The position numbers were made by a program, and so were the translations under genes. This document shows positions 43,881-53,364 of a stretch of DNA of 64,000 bases, piece by piece. Each line of letters opens with the position of its first letter. Positions within the stretch are counted from its first letter, which is position 1. Under the pieces are notes generated by a model. It saw only the letters and a list, made by a program, of their open reading frames with translations. It searched no databases and was not told where the DNA came from. The stretch is from Halomonas sp. M4R1S46 (GTDB lineage: Bacteria > Pseudomonadota > Gammaproteobacteria > Pseudomonadales > Halomonadaceae). Where the stretch lies: positions 1,116,001 through 1,180,000 of the forward strand of contig NZ_CP107008.1 in assembly GCF_025725685.1 (NCBI RefSeq), given 5' to 3'.

Positions 43881-44549
43881 TTACTCGGTGTCGCCTTCGC
43901 CCTTGGGCTCTTCGCCCTTGGCTTCCTCACCGGCGGCCTCTTCGCCTTCTTCCGCTGCCTCGGCGCGGACCTTGGCCTTGGTGACGCTCACCAGGGCGTT
44001 GTCGTGGTCTTCACCGTGGGTCAGCGCGACCAGGGTCACGCCGGCCGGTACCGTGAGGTCGGACAGGTGCAGGGTGGTGCCCAGCTCGATGTTGCTGATG
44101 TCGACTTCCAGGTACTCCGGCAGATCCTTCGGCAGGCAGCTGATCTCGACCTCGGAGGCCAGGATGTGCAGCTCGCCGTCCTGATCCTTGATGGCCTTGC
44201 TGCTGTCTTCGCCGATCACGTGCAGCGGCACGCTCAGGGTCAGTTCGTGAGTGGCATCGACGCGCATGAAGTCGGCGTGGGTCAGCAGCGCCTTGTAGGG
44301 GTGACGCTGCAGGTCACGCACCACCACCTGCTGGGCCTTGCCGTCCACCGTCAGGTTGATCACGGACGAGAAGAAGGCCTCGTCCTCGATCGCCTTGTAG
44401 AAGGCGGTCTTGTCGACGGCGATGGCCTGGGGGGCCTGCTCACCACCATAGATGATGGCCGGCACTTGCTCGTTCGCACGACGCAGGCGGCGGCTCGCAC
44501 CTTTCCCCAGGTCGTTGCGAACGCTGGCGTTGAGGTTGAAATCGGACAT
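43881..44549 (-). CDS. rplY: 50S ribosomal protein L25/general stress protein Ctc
   Basis: L25 binds 5S rRNA in the large subunit. This is the long, two-domain Ctc form (222 residues): an L25 domain (ASVRNDLGKGASRRLRR, PAIIYGGEQ, LLTHADFMRVDATHE) and a TL5-type C-terminal domain (LPEYLEVDISNIELGTTLHLSDL), with an acidic Glu-rich tail typical of halophilic bacteria. ATG 44549 gives the family start. It follows prs in the same direction. Confidence 0.95.
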   Translation of the reverse strand: MSDFNLNASVRNDLGKGASRRLRRANEQVPAIIYGGEQAPQAIAVDKTAFYKAIEDEAFFSSVINLTVDGKAQQVVVRDLQRHPYKALLTHADFMRVDATHELTLSVPLHVIGEDSSKAIKDQDGELHILASEVEISCLPKDLPEYLEVDISNIELGTTLHLSDLTVPAGVTLVALTHGEDHDNALVSVTKAKVRAEAAEEGEEAAGEEAKGEEPKGEGDTE

Positions 44550-44614
44550 GGTATTGCCTCTTGCTAGAAGTAAGGAAGACATCGGGGTCCGCGACCAGGC
44601 CCTTCGAGCCTGCC

Positions 44615-44736
44615 CAAGATCTGCTGCGCGTCGGGCATACGGCGTTGAAATCGTGTTCAGAATGCTCATTTACAACACGTAAACTGCGCTTCTTCACCCG
44701 ATTTCGCCTTGTCTGCCCCTGGCTCGCGAAATCTTG
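44615..44736. repeat. Inverted-repeat element between prs and rplY
   Basis: CAAGAT (44615-44620) and ATCTTG (44731-44736) bound a symmetrical stretch with inner arms GGCGTTGAAATCG (44641-44653) and CGATTTCGCC (44699-44708). The core GCTCATTTAC/ACGTAAACT is shared with the element at 11226. It occupies the prs-rplY gap. Confidence 0.7.
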
Positions 44737-44804
44737 AACAGTCTCTCGACGTTTCCGGACGCCCCGAAGGGCACGTTCCGGCGCCCCGTCCCGCTGAGTC
44801 GGCC

Positions 44805-45746
44805 TCAGTGGAACATGGCGCTGACGGATTCCTCGTTGCTGACCCGCCGGATCGCCTCGGCGATCAGGCCGGCCACGCTGAGCTGACGGATACGCCCGCT
44901 GCGACGGGCGGTGTCGGAAAGCGGGATGGTATCGGTGACGACCACCTCGTCCAGCACCGAGCCGGTGATGTTGTCGACGGCGGGGCCGGACAGGATCGGG
45001 TGGGTGGCATAGGCCACCACGCGGCGGGCGCCGTGCTCCTTGAGCGCCTCGCCGGCCTTGCACAGAGTGCCGGCGGTATCGATCATGTCGTCCACCACCA
45101 CGCAGGTACGGTCCTGGATCTCGCCGATGATGTGCATCACCTGGGCCTGGTTGGCCTGGGGGCGGCGCTTGTCGATGATCGCCAGGTCGGCGTTGAGCTG
45201 CTTGGCGATGGCTCGGGCCCGCACCACGCCGCCGACGTCCGGCGAGACCACGACCAGGTCGTCGTAGTTCTGGCGTTCGATGTCGTCGAGCAGGATCGGC
45301 GAGCCGTAGACGTTGTCCACCGGCACGTCGAAGAAGCCCTGGATCTGGTCGGCGTGCAGATCCATGGTCATCACCCGGTCGACGCCGGCCTTGACCATCA
45401 TGTCGGCAACGATCTTGGCGGAGATCGGCACTCGGGCGGAGCGGACGCGACGGTCCTGACGGGCGTAGCCGAAGTAGGGGACCACCGCCGTGACCCGGCT
45501 GGCGGAGGCCCGGCGCAGGGCGTCCACCATCAGGATCATTTCCATCAGGTTGTCGTTGGTCGGTGCACAGGTGGGTTGCAGGATGAATACATCCTTGCCG
45601 CGCACGTTCTCGTTGATCTCGACCGCGACTTCGCCGTCACTGAACTGGCCGACCGTGGCGTTGCCCAACCGGTTGTCCAGGCTCTCGGCCACTTTCTGGG
45701 CGAGTTCGGGATTGGCGTTCCCGGCGAAAACCATCAATTTTGACAC
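44805..45746 (-). CDS. prs: Ribose-phosphate pyrophosphokinase
   Basis: Prs makes phosphoribosyl pyrophosphate from ribose 5-phosphate and ATP for nucleotide, histidine, tryptophan and NAD synthesis. The 313-residue protein has FSDGEVAVEINENVRGKDV, the flexible loop YFGYARQDRR, the DLHADQIQGFFDVPVDN ADP site and the PRPP-binding VVVDDMIDTAGTLC. It lies just after tRNA-Gln in the conserved block and before rplY. Confidence 0.97.
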   Translation of the reverse strand: MSKLMVFAGNANPELAQKVAESLDNRLGNATVGQFSDGEVAVEINENVRGKDVFILQPTCAPTNDNLMEMILMVDALRRASASRVTAVVPYFGYARQDRRVRSARVPISAKIVADMMVKAGVDRVMTMDLHADQIQGFFDVPVDNVYGSPILLDDIERQNYDDLVVVSPDVGGVVRARAIAKQLNADLAIIDKRRPQANQAQVMHIIGEIQDRTCVVVDDMIDTAGTLCKAGEALKEHGARRVVAYATHPILSGPAVDNITGSVLDEVVVTDTIPLSDTARRSGRIRQLSVAGLIAEAIRRVSNEESVSAMFH

Positions 45747-45809
45747 GCGCAGCCACCTTTGCAGTGTTGGGTCTTCAGGAGTCGGATCGGTGCCGTTCCG
45801 GGGTGGAAA

Positions 45810-45884
45810 TGGCTGGGGTAGCAGGATTCGAACCTGCGCATGGCGATACCAAAAACCGCTGCCTTACCGCTTGGCTATACCCCA
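45810..45884 (-). tRNA. tRNA-Gln (TTG)
   Basis: A 75-base cloverleaf with encoded CCA and a TTG anticodon in GTTTTTGGTATC; the acceptor stem is TGGGGTA/TACCCCA. It sits between ispE and prs, as in pseudomonads. Confidence 0.96.
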
Positions 45885-45942
45885 GCAACCTTAACCGTGC
45901 CGGATCGACCCATGTGCCGCCGTGCCCAGGGGGAGGGGGCGG

Positions 45943-46797
45943 TCATCGATCCAGGGCATCATGAAGAGGAGAACGGTTCAGGCCGCGCGCCTCGAAGGCG
46001 TGCCAGCCCGCCGGCATCTCGGCCAGCAGCGCATCGGCGTCGACCTCGCGATCCAGGCTGGCAAAGACACAGGCCCCGGTGCCCGTCAACATCGACGGTG
46101 CCCGGTCACGCAGCCAGTCGAGAACGCGGGCGACCTCGGGATACAGTGTCCGGACCGTGGGCTCGCAGTCGTTGCGCCAGCTCGCCGCTCCCCCCTGCAG
46201 TGCGCGCGCCATGGTAATCGGGGGGGTATCCCGTGTCAATTCCGGGGCCTGGAACACCGCCGGGGTGGAGACCGTGACGCCGGGATGGACGACCACGAAC
46301 CAGGGGGTGTCCAGCGTCACGGGGGTCAGCCGTTCGCCGACCCCTTCGGCCCAGGCGGCGTGGCCGCGGACGAAGACCGGCACGTCGGCGCCGAGGGTCA
46401 GGCCCAGCTCGGCCAGGGCGTCGAGGGACAGGCCGAGCCCCCAGAGGCGGTCCAGCCCCAGCAGGGTGGTGGCGGCATCGCTGCTGCCTCCGCCCAGCCC
46501 GCCGCCCAGCGGCAGGCGCTTGTCCAGGTGCAGGTCGGCGCCCTGGCGGGTGCCCGTGGCCTCCCGCAGCAGCCGGGCCGCCCGCAGGATCAGGTTGTCG
46601 TCGGCGGCGACGCCGGCCAGCGCCGGGCGCAGGCGCAGGGTATCGTCGTCGCGGCGGCCAAGCGTCAGGGTATCGCCGTGATCGAGGAACTGGAACAGCG
46701 TCTGCAGCTCGTGGTAGCCGTCGGCGCGGCGTCCGGTGATATGCAGCAGCCGATTGAGCTTGGCCGGGGCCGGCAGCACCAGGCGCGACTCAGGCAT
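45943..46797 (-). CDS. ispE: 4-diphosphocytidyl-2-C-methyl-D-erythritol kinase
   Basis: IspE phosphorylates CDP-ME in the MEP pathway of isoprenoid synthesis. The 284-residue GHMP kinase has PAPAKLNRLLHITGRRADGYH, the glycine-rich LPLGGGLGGGSSDAAT ATP loop near residue 95 and TGTGACVFASL near the end. Its start overlaps the lolB stop by eight bases, so the two are probably translated together. Confidence 0.96.
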   Translation of the reverse strand: MPESRLVLPAPAKLNRLLHITGRRADGYHELQTLFQFLDHGDTLTLGRRDDDTLRLRPALAGVAADDNLILRAARLLREATGTRQGADLHLDKRLPLGGGLGGGSSDAATTLLGLDRLWGLGLSLDALAELGLTLGADVPVFVRGHAAWAEGVGERLTPVTLDTPWFVVVHPGVTVSTPAVFQAPELTRDTPPITMARALQGGAASWRNDCEPTVRTLYPEVARVLDWLRDRAPSMLTGTGACVFASLDREVDADALLAEMPAGWHAFEARGLNRSPLHDALDR

Positions 46798-47410
46798 CGC
46801 CGGGCTCCGGCTGCCAGCGGGTCACCACCAGGGTGACCCGGAGCTCGTCGTAGGTCATGGTCATCCGGCGCGGCAGCCACAGGTCCGCGGCTCGGGTCCA
46901 GGCCCGGTAGTCGATGCGCCAGCCGTCCTGATGGAGCGCCTGGGGAAAGCCGCGGGCGTCGCGTTCCAGGCGGTGGGGGCGTTCCGCGGCGGGGAGGCCG
47001 CGGATCCAGTCGGTCAGTGCCGAGACCGGCAGTGACCAGCCCAGTTGCTGTTGCATCAGCGCCTCGGGGTTGTCGGCCTCGAAGCGGCCTTCCCCGGTGG
47101 TCAGCGACACCCGCCCCTGGCGTCCCTCGAGCACGCTGCGCCCGCTGCCGAAAGGGCCGCTGAGCAGGATGCGGTAATGATAGGGGGTCTGGCGCCAGTC
47201 CAGGTTGGCGCTGGTCGAGTCCTCGGGCGTACGCAGCCCGGCCTTGCCGGTCAGCTCCCAGGCCTGGAGCGCCGCCAGTCGTTCGCGCTGGGCCTCCCAC
47301 TGGCCGGCGCTGCGCTCCATCTCCCCCGTGGGGGGGCGGGTGGCGCAGCCGGCCAGCAGGGCCAGGCCCAGGGCCAGCCATAACAGGTGTCTCGGTCGAT
47401 GGCGTCGCAT
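46790..47410 (-). CDS. lolB: Outer-membrane lipoprotein receptor LolB
   Basis: LolB receives lipoproteins from LolA and places them in the outer membrane. The 206-residue precursor has a lipoprotein signal peptide ending LALLAGC at residue 22. The mature part has WELTGKAGLRT, LLSGPFGSGRSVLEG, GWSLPVSALTDWIRGLP, the typical loop, and DGWRIDYRAW. It precedes ispE and follows the TPR lipoprotein gene. Confidence 0.94.
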   Translation of the reverse strand: MRRHRPRHLLWLALGLALLAGCATRPPTGEMERSAGQWEAQRERLAALQAWELTGKAGLRTPEDSTSANLDWRQTPYHYRILLSGPFGSGRSVLEGRQGRVSLTTGEGRFEADNPEALMQQQLGWSLPVSALTDWIRGLPAAERPHRLERDARGFPQALHQDGWRIDYRAWTRAADLWLPRRMTMTYDELRVTLVVTRWQPEPGDA

Positions 47411-47433
47411 GGTCGATTCCCTTCGCGGGTGGT

Positions 47434-49170
47434 TCAGGGGGTGAGCTCGGGGAGGCGGTCGCGCAGTGCCTCGATGGCCGGGCGGGGGGCGAAGCGCTCT
47501 TGCGCCGTCTCGAGCAGCGCCCGGGCGCGCTCGCGCTCGCCCAGCTGCCAGAGGACCTCGATCAGGTGGGCGGCCACTTCCTGGTCGGGCATGGCGGCCC
47601 AGGCCCGCTCCAGCCAGGGCAGGGCGGTCTCGGGTTCCCCCTGGCGATAATACACCCAGCCGAGGCTGTCGAGGATGGCCGGGTTGTCCGGCGCCAGTCG
47701 GTGGGCGCGCTCGATCAGGCGCTGGGCCTCGTCCAGCCGGCCGGCCAGGTTCTCGTCGGCCAGGGTATAGCCCAGGGCGTTGAGGGCATTGGCGTTGTCG
47801 GGCTCCCGTTCGATGATGGCGCGCAGGTGGGTCTCCATGGCGGCCAGGTCGCCGCCCTCGTAGGCGCGCATGGCGCGCTGGTAGCGCAGCCGGGTGGCGT
47901 CCGGGTACTGGTCGATGCTGCGCACGAGCAGGGCATCGGCCTGGGCGCGGGCGCCGGCCTCGTCGAGCAGCTCCACCTCCAGGGACACCAGCTCGGGGGC
48001 GGCTTCCTCATGGCGCAGCCGCTCGATGCGCAGGAAGGTCCGGGCGTCGAGCAGGCGGTCGTGCTCCACCAGCATGCGGGCCGCCCGGATCCGGGAGATC
48101 AGGAAGCGTTCGCCCTCCGGGACCTGGCGATAATAGAGGAGGGCGTTGTCCACTTCGCCTTCCTCCTCGGCGATGCTGCCCAGCAGCAGGAAGGCCAGGG
48201 GCGGCGTGTCGCCGTCGCCGATCAGCGGCAGCAGCAGGCGGCGCGCCGGTCGCGGGTGCCCCTCCTCCAGGTAGAGCCGGGCCAGGGCCAGGCGCAGCTC
48301 GGGGGTGTCGCCATGGTCCTCGAGCAGGGCGTCGGTATTGGCCTCGGCGGCGGCGAGGTTGCCGAGCCGGATCTCCGCCTGGGCCGTCAGCAGCATCAGC
48401 CGCGGGTCGCCGGGGGCCAGCGTGAGTCCGCGCCGGGCCGCCGCCTTGGCGCGCTGCGGGGACTCGCTGTCCAGGGCCACCACGGCACGGATGCGCCACA
48501 GCGCCGGCAGCTCCGGGGCGCGAGCCGCCAGCCGCTCCAGTCGCTGGCGCGCCGCCCGATACTCGCCCGCCGCGGCCTCGAGCAGGGCGGTGGCGAGCTC
48601 GGCATCCGGCGGGGCGGTGGCGGTATCGGCCAGGTGGCGTCGCAGGCGGGCCAGCAGCGGAAGCGGGTCGGCGCCGGTCTCGAGGGCCCCCTCGACGAAG
48701 TCCAGCAGCTCGCCCTCGCCGCCGCGGTCGATCACGGCGAGCCGTTGGTCCAGCGCCGTGGACCAGTCGCCACGCTGCAGGGCGAGGCTGGCCAGCAGCC
48801 GGGCCGGGGCGTCGCTCTCGGGTGCCAGGGCCTGCCAGCGGCGGGCCGCTTCCTCGAGCAGTTGCGGGTCCTCGTCGAAGCGGGCGGCCAGGGCGGCGCG
48901 CTCGGCCAGGGAGGCGTCCCCGTAGCGTTCGGCGGTCTCGAGGTAGCCGCGGGTGGCGCGTCGATAGTCGCCACGCTGCCCGGCGAGTTCCGCCACCAGC
49001 AGCGAGGAGAGGCCCTCGGCATCCAGGCCCTGGGTGATGGGCGGTGCCCCGGCCATGGGGTCCGCGGTCACCGGCTGGGGCGCCAGGCTCTGGCAGCCGC
49101 CGAGCAACAGGGTCAGGCCGAGGGCGACGAGCGGACGGCGAGCGAGTGTCATGGGGGATCGGCGGGGCAT
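47434..49170 (-). CDS. Tetratricopeptide-repeat lipoprotein
   Basis: This 578-residue protein has an N-terminal lipoprotein signal (ALGLTLLLGGCQS) and many TPR-like helix pairs, for example EGHPRPARRLLLPLIGD and, near the end, ILDSLGWVYYRQGEPETALPWLERAW. Such proteins act as scaffolds at the outer membrane; the same gene precedes lolB in pseudomonads. Two starts are possible (ATG 49170 and ATG 49152), neither with a clear ribosome site; both keep the lipobox. It is divergent from hemA. Confidence 0.85.
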   Translation of the reverse strand: MPRRSPMTLARRPLVALGLTLLLGGCQSLAPQPVTADPMAGAPPITQGLDAEGLSSLLVAELAGQRGDYRRATRGYLETAERYGDASLAERAALAARFDEDPQLLEEAARRWQALAPESDAPARLLASLALQRGDWSTALDQRLAVIDRGGEGELLDFVEGALETGADPLPLLARLRRHLADTATAPPDAELATALLEAAAGEYRAARQRLERLAARAPELPALWRIRAVVALDSESPQRAKAAARRGLTLAPGDPRLMLLTAQAEIRLGNLAAAEANTDALLEDHGDTPELRLALARLYLEEGHPRPARRLLLPLIGDGDTPPLAFLLLGSIAEEEGEVDNALLYYRQVPEGERFLISRIRAARMLVEHDRLLDARTFLRIERLRHEEAAPELVSLEVELLDEAGARAQADALLVRSIDQYPDATRLRYQRAMRAYEGGDLAAMETHLRAIIEREPDNANALNALGYTLADENLAGRLDEAQRLIERAHRLAPDNPAILDSLGWVYYRQGEPETALPWLERAWAAMPDQEVAAHLIEVLWQLGERERARALLETAQERFAPRPAIEALRDRLPELTP

Positions 49171-49369
49171 GCGAGTCTCGAGGTGAAGGCCGAGCCGCCA
49201 GCATAACGGCTTGGTTCCGTTGGGCAAAGGACAACGCCCTCGGCGGGGCGCCTCGCGGGGTCGGCCTATGGTAGAATGTTGCGCCGTGGAGACGAGGCGG
49301 ATGTCCGCCCGGGAATTCTCCACCTCTATCCCGAAGATGCCGGACCACTACCCGAAGACGCCGACACGC

Positions 49370-50638
49370 ATGACGCTGCTTGCCCTGGGAATCAACCATC
49401 GGACCGCGACCGTCGAGGTGCGCGAACAGGTCGCCTTCACGCCGACGCAGCTGGAGTCGGCGCTGGCCGAACTGCGCATCCTCCCCGGGGTGCAGGAGGC
49501 CGCCGTGCTCTCCACCTGCAACCGCACCGAGCTGTATTGCGTCACCGGAGAGGCCGGCGAGCGGGCGATCCTCGAGTGGCTGGGCCGCTTCCACGGTCTC
49601 GAGGTCGAGGCCCTGACGTCCTGTGCCTACCACTTCCTGGACAACGATGCCGCCCGCCACCTGATGCGGGTGGCCGTGGGCCTGGATTCCATGGTGCTGG
49701 GCGAACCGCAGATCCTTGGCCAGCTCAAGGAGGCCTACCAGGTGGCGCGGCGCGCCAAGGGGATGGGCGGCGAGCTGGAGTGCCTCTTCCAGCAGACCTT
49801 CGCCGTGGCCAAGCAGGTCCGCACCGAGACCGGCATCGGGCGCAACCCCGTTTCGGTGGCCTATGCCGCGGTCAGCCTGGCCAGCCGGATCTTCGACGAC
49901 TTCTCGCGCTCCCGGGCGCTGCTGATCGGCGCCGGCGAGACCATCGAACTGGTCGCGCGGCATCTCCACGAGGCCCGGGTGAAGCAACTGACGGTGGCCA
50001 ACCGCACCCGGGAGCGCGCCAAGCAGCTGGCCGGCCCCCTGGGCGGCGAGGCCATCACCCTGGACGAGATTCCCGAGGCGCTGGTCCGGGCCGACATCGT
50101 GATCGCCTCCACGGCGGCGCCGCTGCCGATCCTCGGCAAGGGGATGGTGGAGCGGGCCCTCAAGCGCCGGCGCCATCGGCCGGTGTTCATGGTCGATATC
50201 GCCGTCCCCCGGGACATCGAGCCCGAGGTGGGTGAGCTCTCCGACGTCTTCCTCTATACCGTCGATGACCTCGAGGAGGTCATCGAGGAAAACCGCCGTC
50301 ACCGTCAGGTCGCCGCGGACCACGCCGAGTCGCTGATCGAGCATGGCGTCGGCCGCTGGCTGTACGAGCGCCGCCTGCGCAGTGGCGGCGAGCTGATCCG
50401 CGACGTCCGCGCCCGGGGCGAGGCGCTGCGCGACCAGGCCCGTGACCAGGCGCTGGCACGCCTGGCCCGGGGCGAGGATCCCGCGGCGGTGGTGGAGCGC
50501 CTGGCCCACCAGCTGACCAACCGGCTGCTGCACCGGCCCACGGTGGCGCTGCGGGAGGCCGCCAGCGACGAGCGTCAGGAGTTGCTGGACGCCGCCACCG
50601 AGCTGCTGCTGGACGACGCCGCCAGGGCTTCCCACTAG
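49370..50638 (+). CDS. hemA: Glutamyl-tRNA reductase
   Basis: HemA reduces glutamyl-tRNA to glutamate-1-semialdehyde, the first committed step of tetrapyrrole synthesis that also feeds the cobalamin and siroheme routes. The 422-residue protein has the start LLALGINHRTATVEVREQVAF, the catalytic Cys50 in STCNRTELY, GLDSMVLGEPQILGQLK, a Rossmann site LLIGAGETIELVARHL and a C-terminal dimerisation helix. ATG 49370 gives the known family start; the frame is open upstream. A TAGAAT at 49272-49277 could be its -10 box, but no matching -35 is seen. Confidence 0.96.
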   Translation: MTLLALGINHRTATVEVREQVAFTPTQLESALAELRILPGVQEAAVLSTCNRTELYCVTGEAGERAILEWLGRFHGLEVEALTSCAYHFLDNDAARHLMRVAVGLDSMVLGEPQILGQLKEAYQVARRAKGMGGELECLFQQTFAVAKQVRTETGIGRNPVSVAYAAVSLASRIFDDFSRSRALLIGAGETIELVARHLHEARVKQLTVANRTRERAKQLAGPLGGEAITLDEIPEALVRADIVIASTAAPLPILGKGMVERALKRRRHRPVFMVDIAVPRDIEPEVGELSDVFLYTVDDLEEVIEENRRHRQVAADHAESLIEHGVGRWLYERRLRSGGELIRDVRARGEALRDQARDQALARLARGEDPAAVVERLAHQLTNRLLHRPTVALREAASDERQELLDAATELLLDDAARASH

Positions 50639-50753
50639 GGCCCCCGACGATGAAGGCTGCCCTGCGTCAGCGTCGCGACGCCCGTGCCCGGTGCTCCCGT
50701 GCTCCCGCCGGGCGCGTCTTTCGATTCCGACACTTTCCGATAGGACTCCGTTG

Positions 50754-51845
50754 ATGAAAGCATCCCTGCGTCAGCGTCTCGACGCCTTCGCCGAGCGCTT
50801 CGAGGAGCTCGCCGCCCTGCTGGCCGATCCCGAGGTGATCACCGACCAGTCTCGCTTTCGCGACTATTCCCGCGAGTACGCCGAGCTCGACGCCCTGGTG
50901 GAGGCCTGGCGCGAGTATCGGCGCGTGGAGGGCGACATCGAGGCCGCCGAGGCCCTGGCCGACGATGCGGATGCCGAGATGCGCGAGCTGGCCGAGATGG
51001 AGCGCGACGAGGGCCGCGAGCGCCTCGAGGCGCTGGAGGGGCGGCTCAAGCAGCTGCTGGTGCCCCGCGACCCGGACGATGCCGGCAACGTCTTCCTGGA
51101 GATCCGTGCCGGCACCGGCGGCGACGAGGCGGCCCTGTTCGCCGGCGACCTCTTCCGCATGTATTCGCGCTACGCCGAGCAGCACGGCTGGAAGGTCGAG
51201 GTCATCAGTGCCAGCCACGGCGACCAGGGCGGCTACAAGGAGATCATCTCGCGGGTCAAGGGCGAGGGCGTCTACGCCCGACTCAAGTTCGAATCGGGGG
51301 CCCACCGGGTGCAGCGGGTTCCGGCCACCGAGTCCCAGGGGCGCATCCATACCTCGGCCTGCACCGTGGCGGTGATGCCCGAGGCCGCCGAGGTCGGCGA
51401 GGTCGACATCGACGCCGGCGACCTGCGCGTCGACACCTACCGGTCCAGCGGGGCCGGCGGCCAGCACGTCAACACCACCGACTCGGCCATCCGCATCACC
51501 CACCTGCCCACCGGGGTGGTGGTGGAGTGCCAGGAGGAGCGCAGCCAGCACAAGAACCGCGCCAAGGCCATGTCGCTGCTCGCCGCCCGCCTCAAGCAGG
51601 CGGCCCAGGACAGCCAGCGCCGGCAGCAGGCCGACGAGCGGCGCTCGCTGGTCGGCTCCGGCGATCGCAGCGAGCGCATCCGCACCTACAACTTTCCCCA
51701 GGGCCGGGTCACCGACCACCGCATCAACCTGACCCTCTACAAGCTGGGCGAGGTGATCGGCGGCGAGCAGCTCGACGAGGTCATCGAGCCGCTCATCCAC
51801 GAGTACCAGGCCGAGCAGCTGGCCGCTCTCCAGCAGGAGGCCTGA
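50754..51845 (+). CDS. prfA: Peptide chain release factor 1
   Basis: RF1 reads UAA and UAG stop codons and triggers release of the peptide. The 363-residue protein has the codon-reading PAT tripeptide in HRVQRVPATESQGR and the catalytic GGQ at residues 235-237 (SSGAGGQHVNTTDSA). ATG 50754 is the family start. Its stop overlaps the prmC start by one base; PrmC methylates the GGQ glutamine. Confidence 0.97.
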   Translation: MKASLRQRLDAFAERFEELAALLADPEVITDQSRFRDYSREYAELDALVEAWREYRRVEGDIEAAEALADDADAEMRELAEMERDEGRERLEALEGRLKQLLVPRDPDDAGNVFLEIRAGTGGDEAALFAGDLFRMYSRYAEQHGWKVEVISASHGDQGGYKEIISRVKGEGVYARLKFESGAHRVQRVPATESQGRIHTSACTVAVMPEAAEVGEVDIDAGDLRVDTYRSSGAGGQHVNTTDSAIRITHLPTGVVVECQEERSQHKNRAKAMSLLAARLKQAAQDSQRRQQADERRSLVGSGDRSERIRTYNFPQGRVTDHRINLTLYKLGEVIGGEQLDEVIEPLIHEYQAEQLAALQQEA

Positions 51846-52678
51846 TGCGCCTGGACGACCTCCTGCGGGACGCCAGCCGCCGGTTCGCGGCCGCCGGCTC
51901 GCCCAGTGCCCGGCTCGACGCCGAGGTGCTGCTGTGCCACGTGCTGGGAGTCGACCGGACCTGGCTGTATACCTGGGGGGACCGCGACGCCGAGCCCGAC
52001 GCCGTGGCGCGCTTCGAGGCCCTGGTCGCGGCGCGGGAGGACGGGCGGCCGGTGGCGCATCTCACCGGGGAGCGGGAGTTCTGGGGGCTGGCCCTGGCCA
52101 CCTCGCCGAGCACGCTGATCCCCCGTCCGGATACCGAGACCCTGGTGGCGGCCGCGCTGGGCCTGGCGGCCGAGGCCCCGGGCCGGCTGCTCGACCTGGG
52201 CACCGGCACCGGCGCGGTGGCCCTGGCCTTCGCCTCCGAGCGCCCGTCCTGGGCGGTGACCGGCGTCGACCTGCGCCCCGAGGCGGTGGCCCTGGCCCGG
52301 CACAACGCCACGCGACTGGGTATCGGCAACGCCGATTTCCGGGCCAGCGACTGGTTCGCGGCCCTGGCCGGTGAGCACTTCGCGCTGATCGTCGCCAACC
52401 CGCCCTACCTGGCCGATGACGACCCCCACCTGGAGCAGGGCGATGTGCGCTTCGAGCCGCGCAGCGCCCTGGTGGCGGCCGACGAGGGCTTGGCCGACCT
52501 GTATCACCTGGTCGAGGCGGCCCGCGCGCACCTCGCCCCCGGGGGCTGGCTGCTGCTGGAGCATGGCGCGACCCAGGGCCCGGCGGTGCGCGAGGCGCTG
52601 TGCGCCGCCGGCTATGCGGCCGTGACCAGCCGAACCGACCTCGCCGGCCACGAGCGGGTCAGCCTGGGACGTCGTTGA
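51845..52678 (+). CDS. prmC: Release factor glutamine methyltransferase PrmC
   Basis: PrmC methylates the glutamine of the GGQ motif in release factors using S-adenosylmethionine. The 277-residue protein has the N-terminal helical domain (SARLDAEVLLCHVLGV), REFWGLALATSPSTLIPRPDTE, the cofactor loop LLDLGTGTGAVAL and the catalytic NPPY at residues 185-188. ATG 51845 shares a base with the prfA stop. Confidence 0.96.
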   Translation: MRLDDLLRDASRRFAAAGSPSARLDAEVLLCHVLGVDRTWLYTWGDRDAEPDAVARFEALVAAREDGRPVAHLTGEREFWGLALATSPSTLIPRPDTETLVAAALGLAAEAPGRLLDLGTGTGAVALAFASERPSWAVTGVDLRPEAVALARHNATRLGIGNADFRASDWFAALAGEHFALIVANPPYLADDDPHLEQGDVRFEPRSALVAADEGLADLYHLVEAARAHLAPGGWLLLEHGATQGPAVREALCAAGYAAVTSRTDLAGHERVSLGRR

Positions 52679-52858
52679 GGCGGGGCTGGAGCCGGACCGG
52701 TGGCTGTGTTACACCTGATAACAGTAAAAAACGCCATTGGCCGCCGCCTTTTCGTGAGTGAATACCATCAATCATCCGTTTCACGGTGATTTTCAGGCGA
52801 TGACTCCGCCGCGGCGGCCGGATACTCACTGCTTTCCGGCGCGCCAGCCAGGATGACA
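52679..52858. other. Intergenic region before the Lrp-type gene
   Basis: A 180-base gap is less GC-rich than its flanks, with TGTTACACCTGATAACAG near 52707, which is partly symmetrical. It probably holds the promoter of the Lrp-type regulator, but no clear -35/-10 pair was assigned. Confidence 0.4.
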
Positions 52859-53359
52859 ATGAAAACCAAGACCCGCTCGCTCGACCGTATCGACCTCAAG
52901 ATCCTGCGTTGCCTGCAGGAGAATGCCCGCATTTCCTATGTGGACCTCGCCTCCCAGGTGGGGCTCTCCACCACGCCTTGCCTGGAGCGCGTCAAGCGCC
53001 TGGAGCGCTCCGGGGTGATCCGCGGCTACAAGGCGCTGCTCGACCCCCGCGCCCTCCGGGCCAACCTGCTGGTGTTCGTCGAGATCAGCCTGGAGACCCA
53101 GTCCCCGGCGGTGTTCGACGAGTTCCGTCGCGCGGTGGCCAAGCTGCCCCAGATCCAGGAGTGCCACCTGGTGTCGGGGCAGTTCGACTATATCCTCAAG
53201 TGCCGCATCCCCGAGATGTCGGCCTATCGCCAGCTGCTCGGCGACGTGGTCCTGACCCTTCCCGGGGTCAAGGAGTCGAAGAGCTATGTGGTCATGGAGG
53301 AGGTCAAGGAGGACTTCACGCTGCATGTCCCGGACATCGAGGAGTTCGACGAGAAGTGA
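52859..53359 (+). CDS. lrp: Lrp/AsnC family transcriptional regulator
   Basis: This leucine-responsive-type regulator of 166 residues has an N-terminal winged helix (LDRIDLKILRCLQENARISYVDLASQVGLSTTPCLERVKRLE) and a C-terminal RAM effector domain (LLVFVEISLETQSPAVF, VSGQFDYILKCRIPEM, LPGVKESKSYVVMEEVKE). It is close in length and pattern to global Lrp rather than AsnC. I chose ATG 52859 because AGGA at 52850-52853 suits it; ATG 52853 would lie on that site. It separates prmC from moeB, usually neighbours. Nearby tdh-kbl genes are Lrp targets in E. coli, so a link is possible. Confidence 0.9.
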   Translation: MKTKTRSLDRIDLKILRCLQENARISYVDLASQVGLSTTPCLERVKRLERSGVIRGYKALLDPRALRANLLVFVEISLETQSPAVFDEFRRAVAKLPQIQECHLVSGQFDYILKCRIPEMSAYRQLLGDVVLTLPGVKESKSYVVMEEVKEDFTLHVPDIEEFDEK

Positions 53360-53364
53360 GCCCC

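Noticed and set aside
49211..49369. Longer HemA with 53 extra N-terminal residues
   Set aside because: The family begins at MTLLALGINHRTA, and Cys50 falls at the expected place only with ATG 49370.
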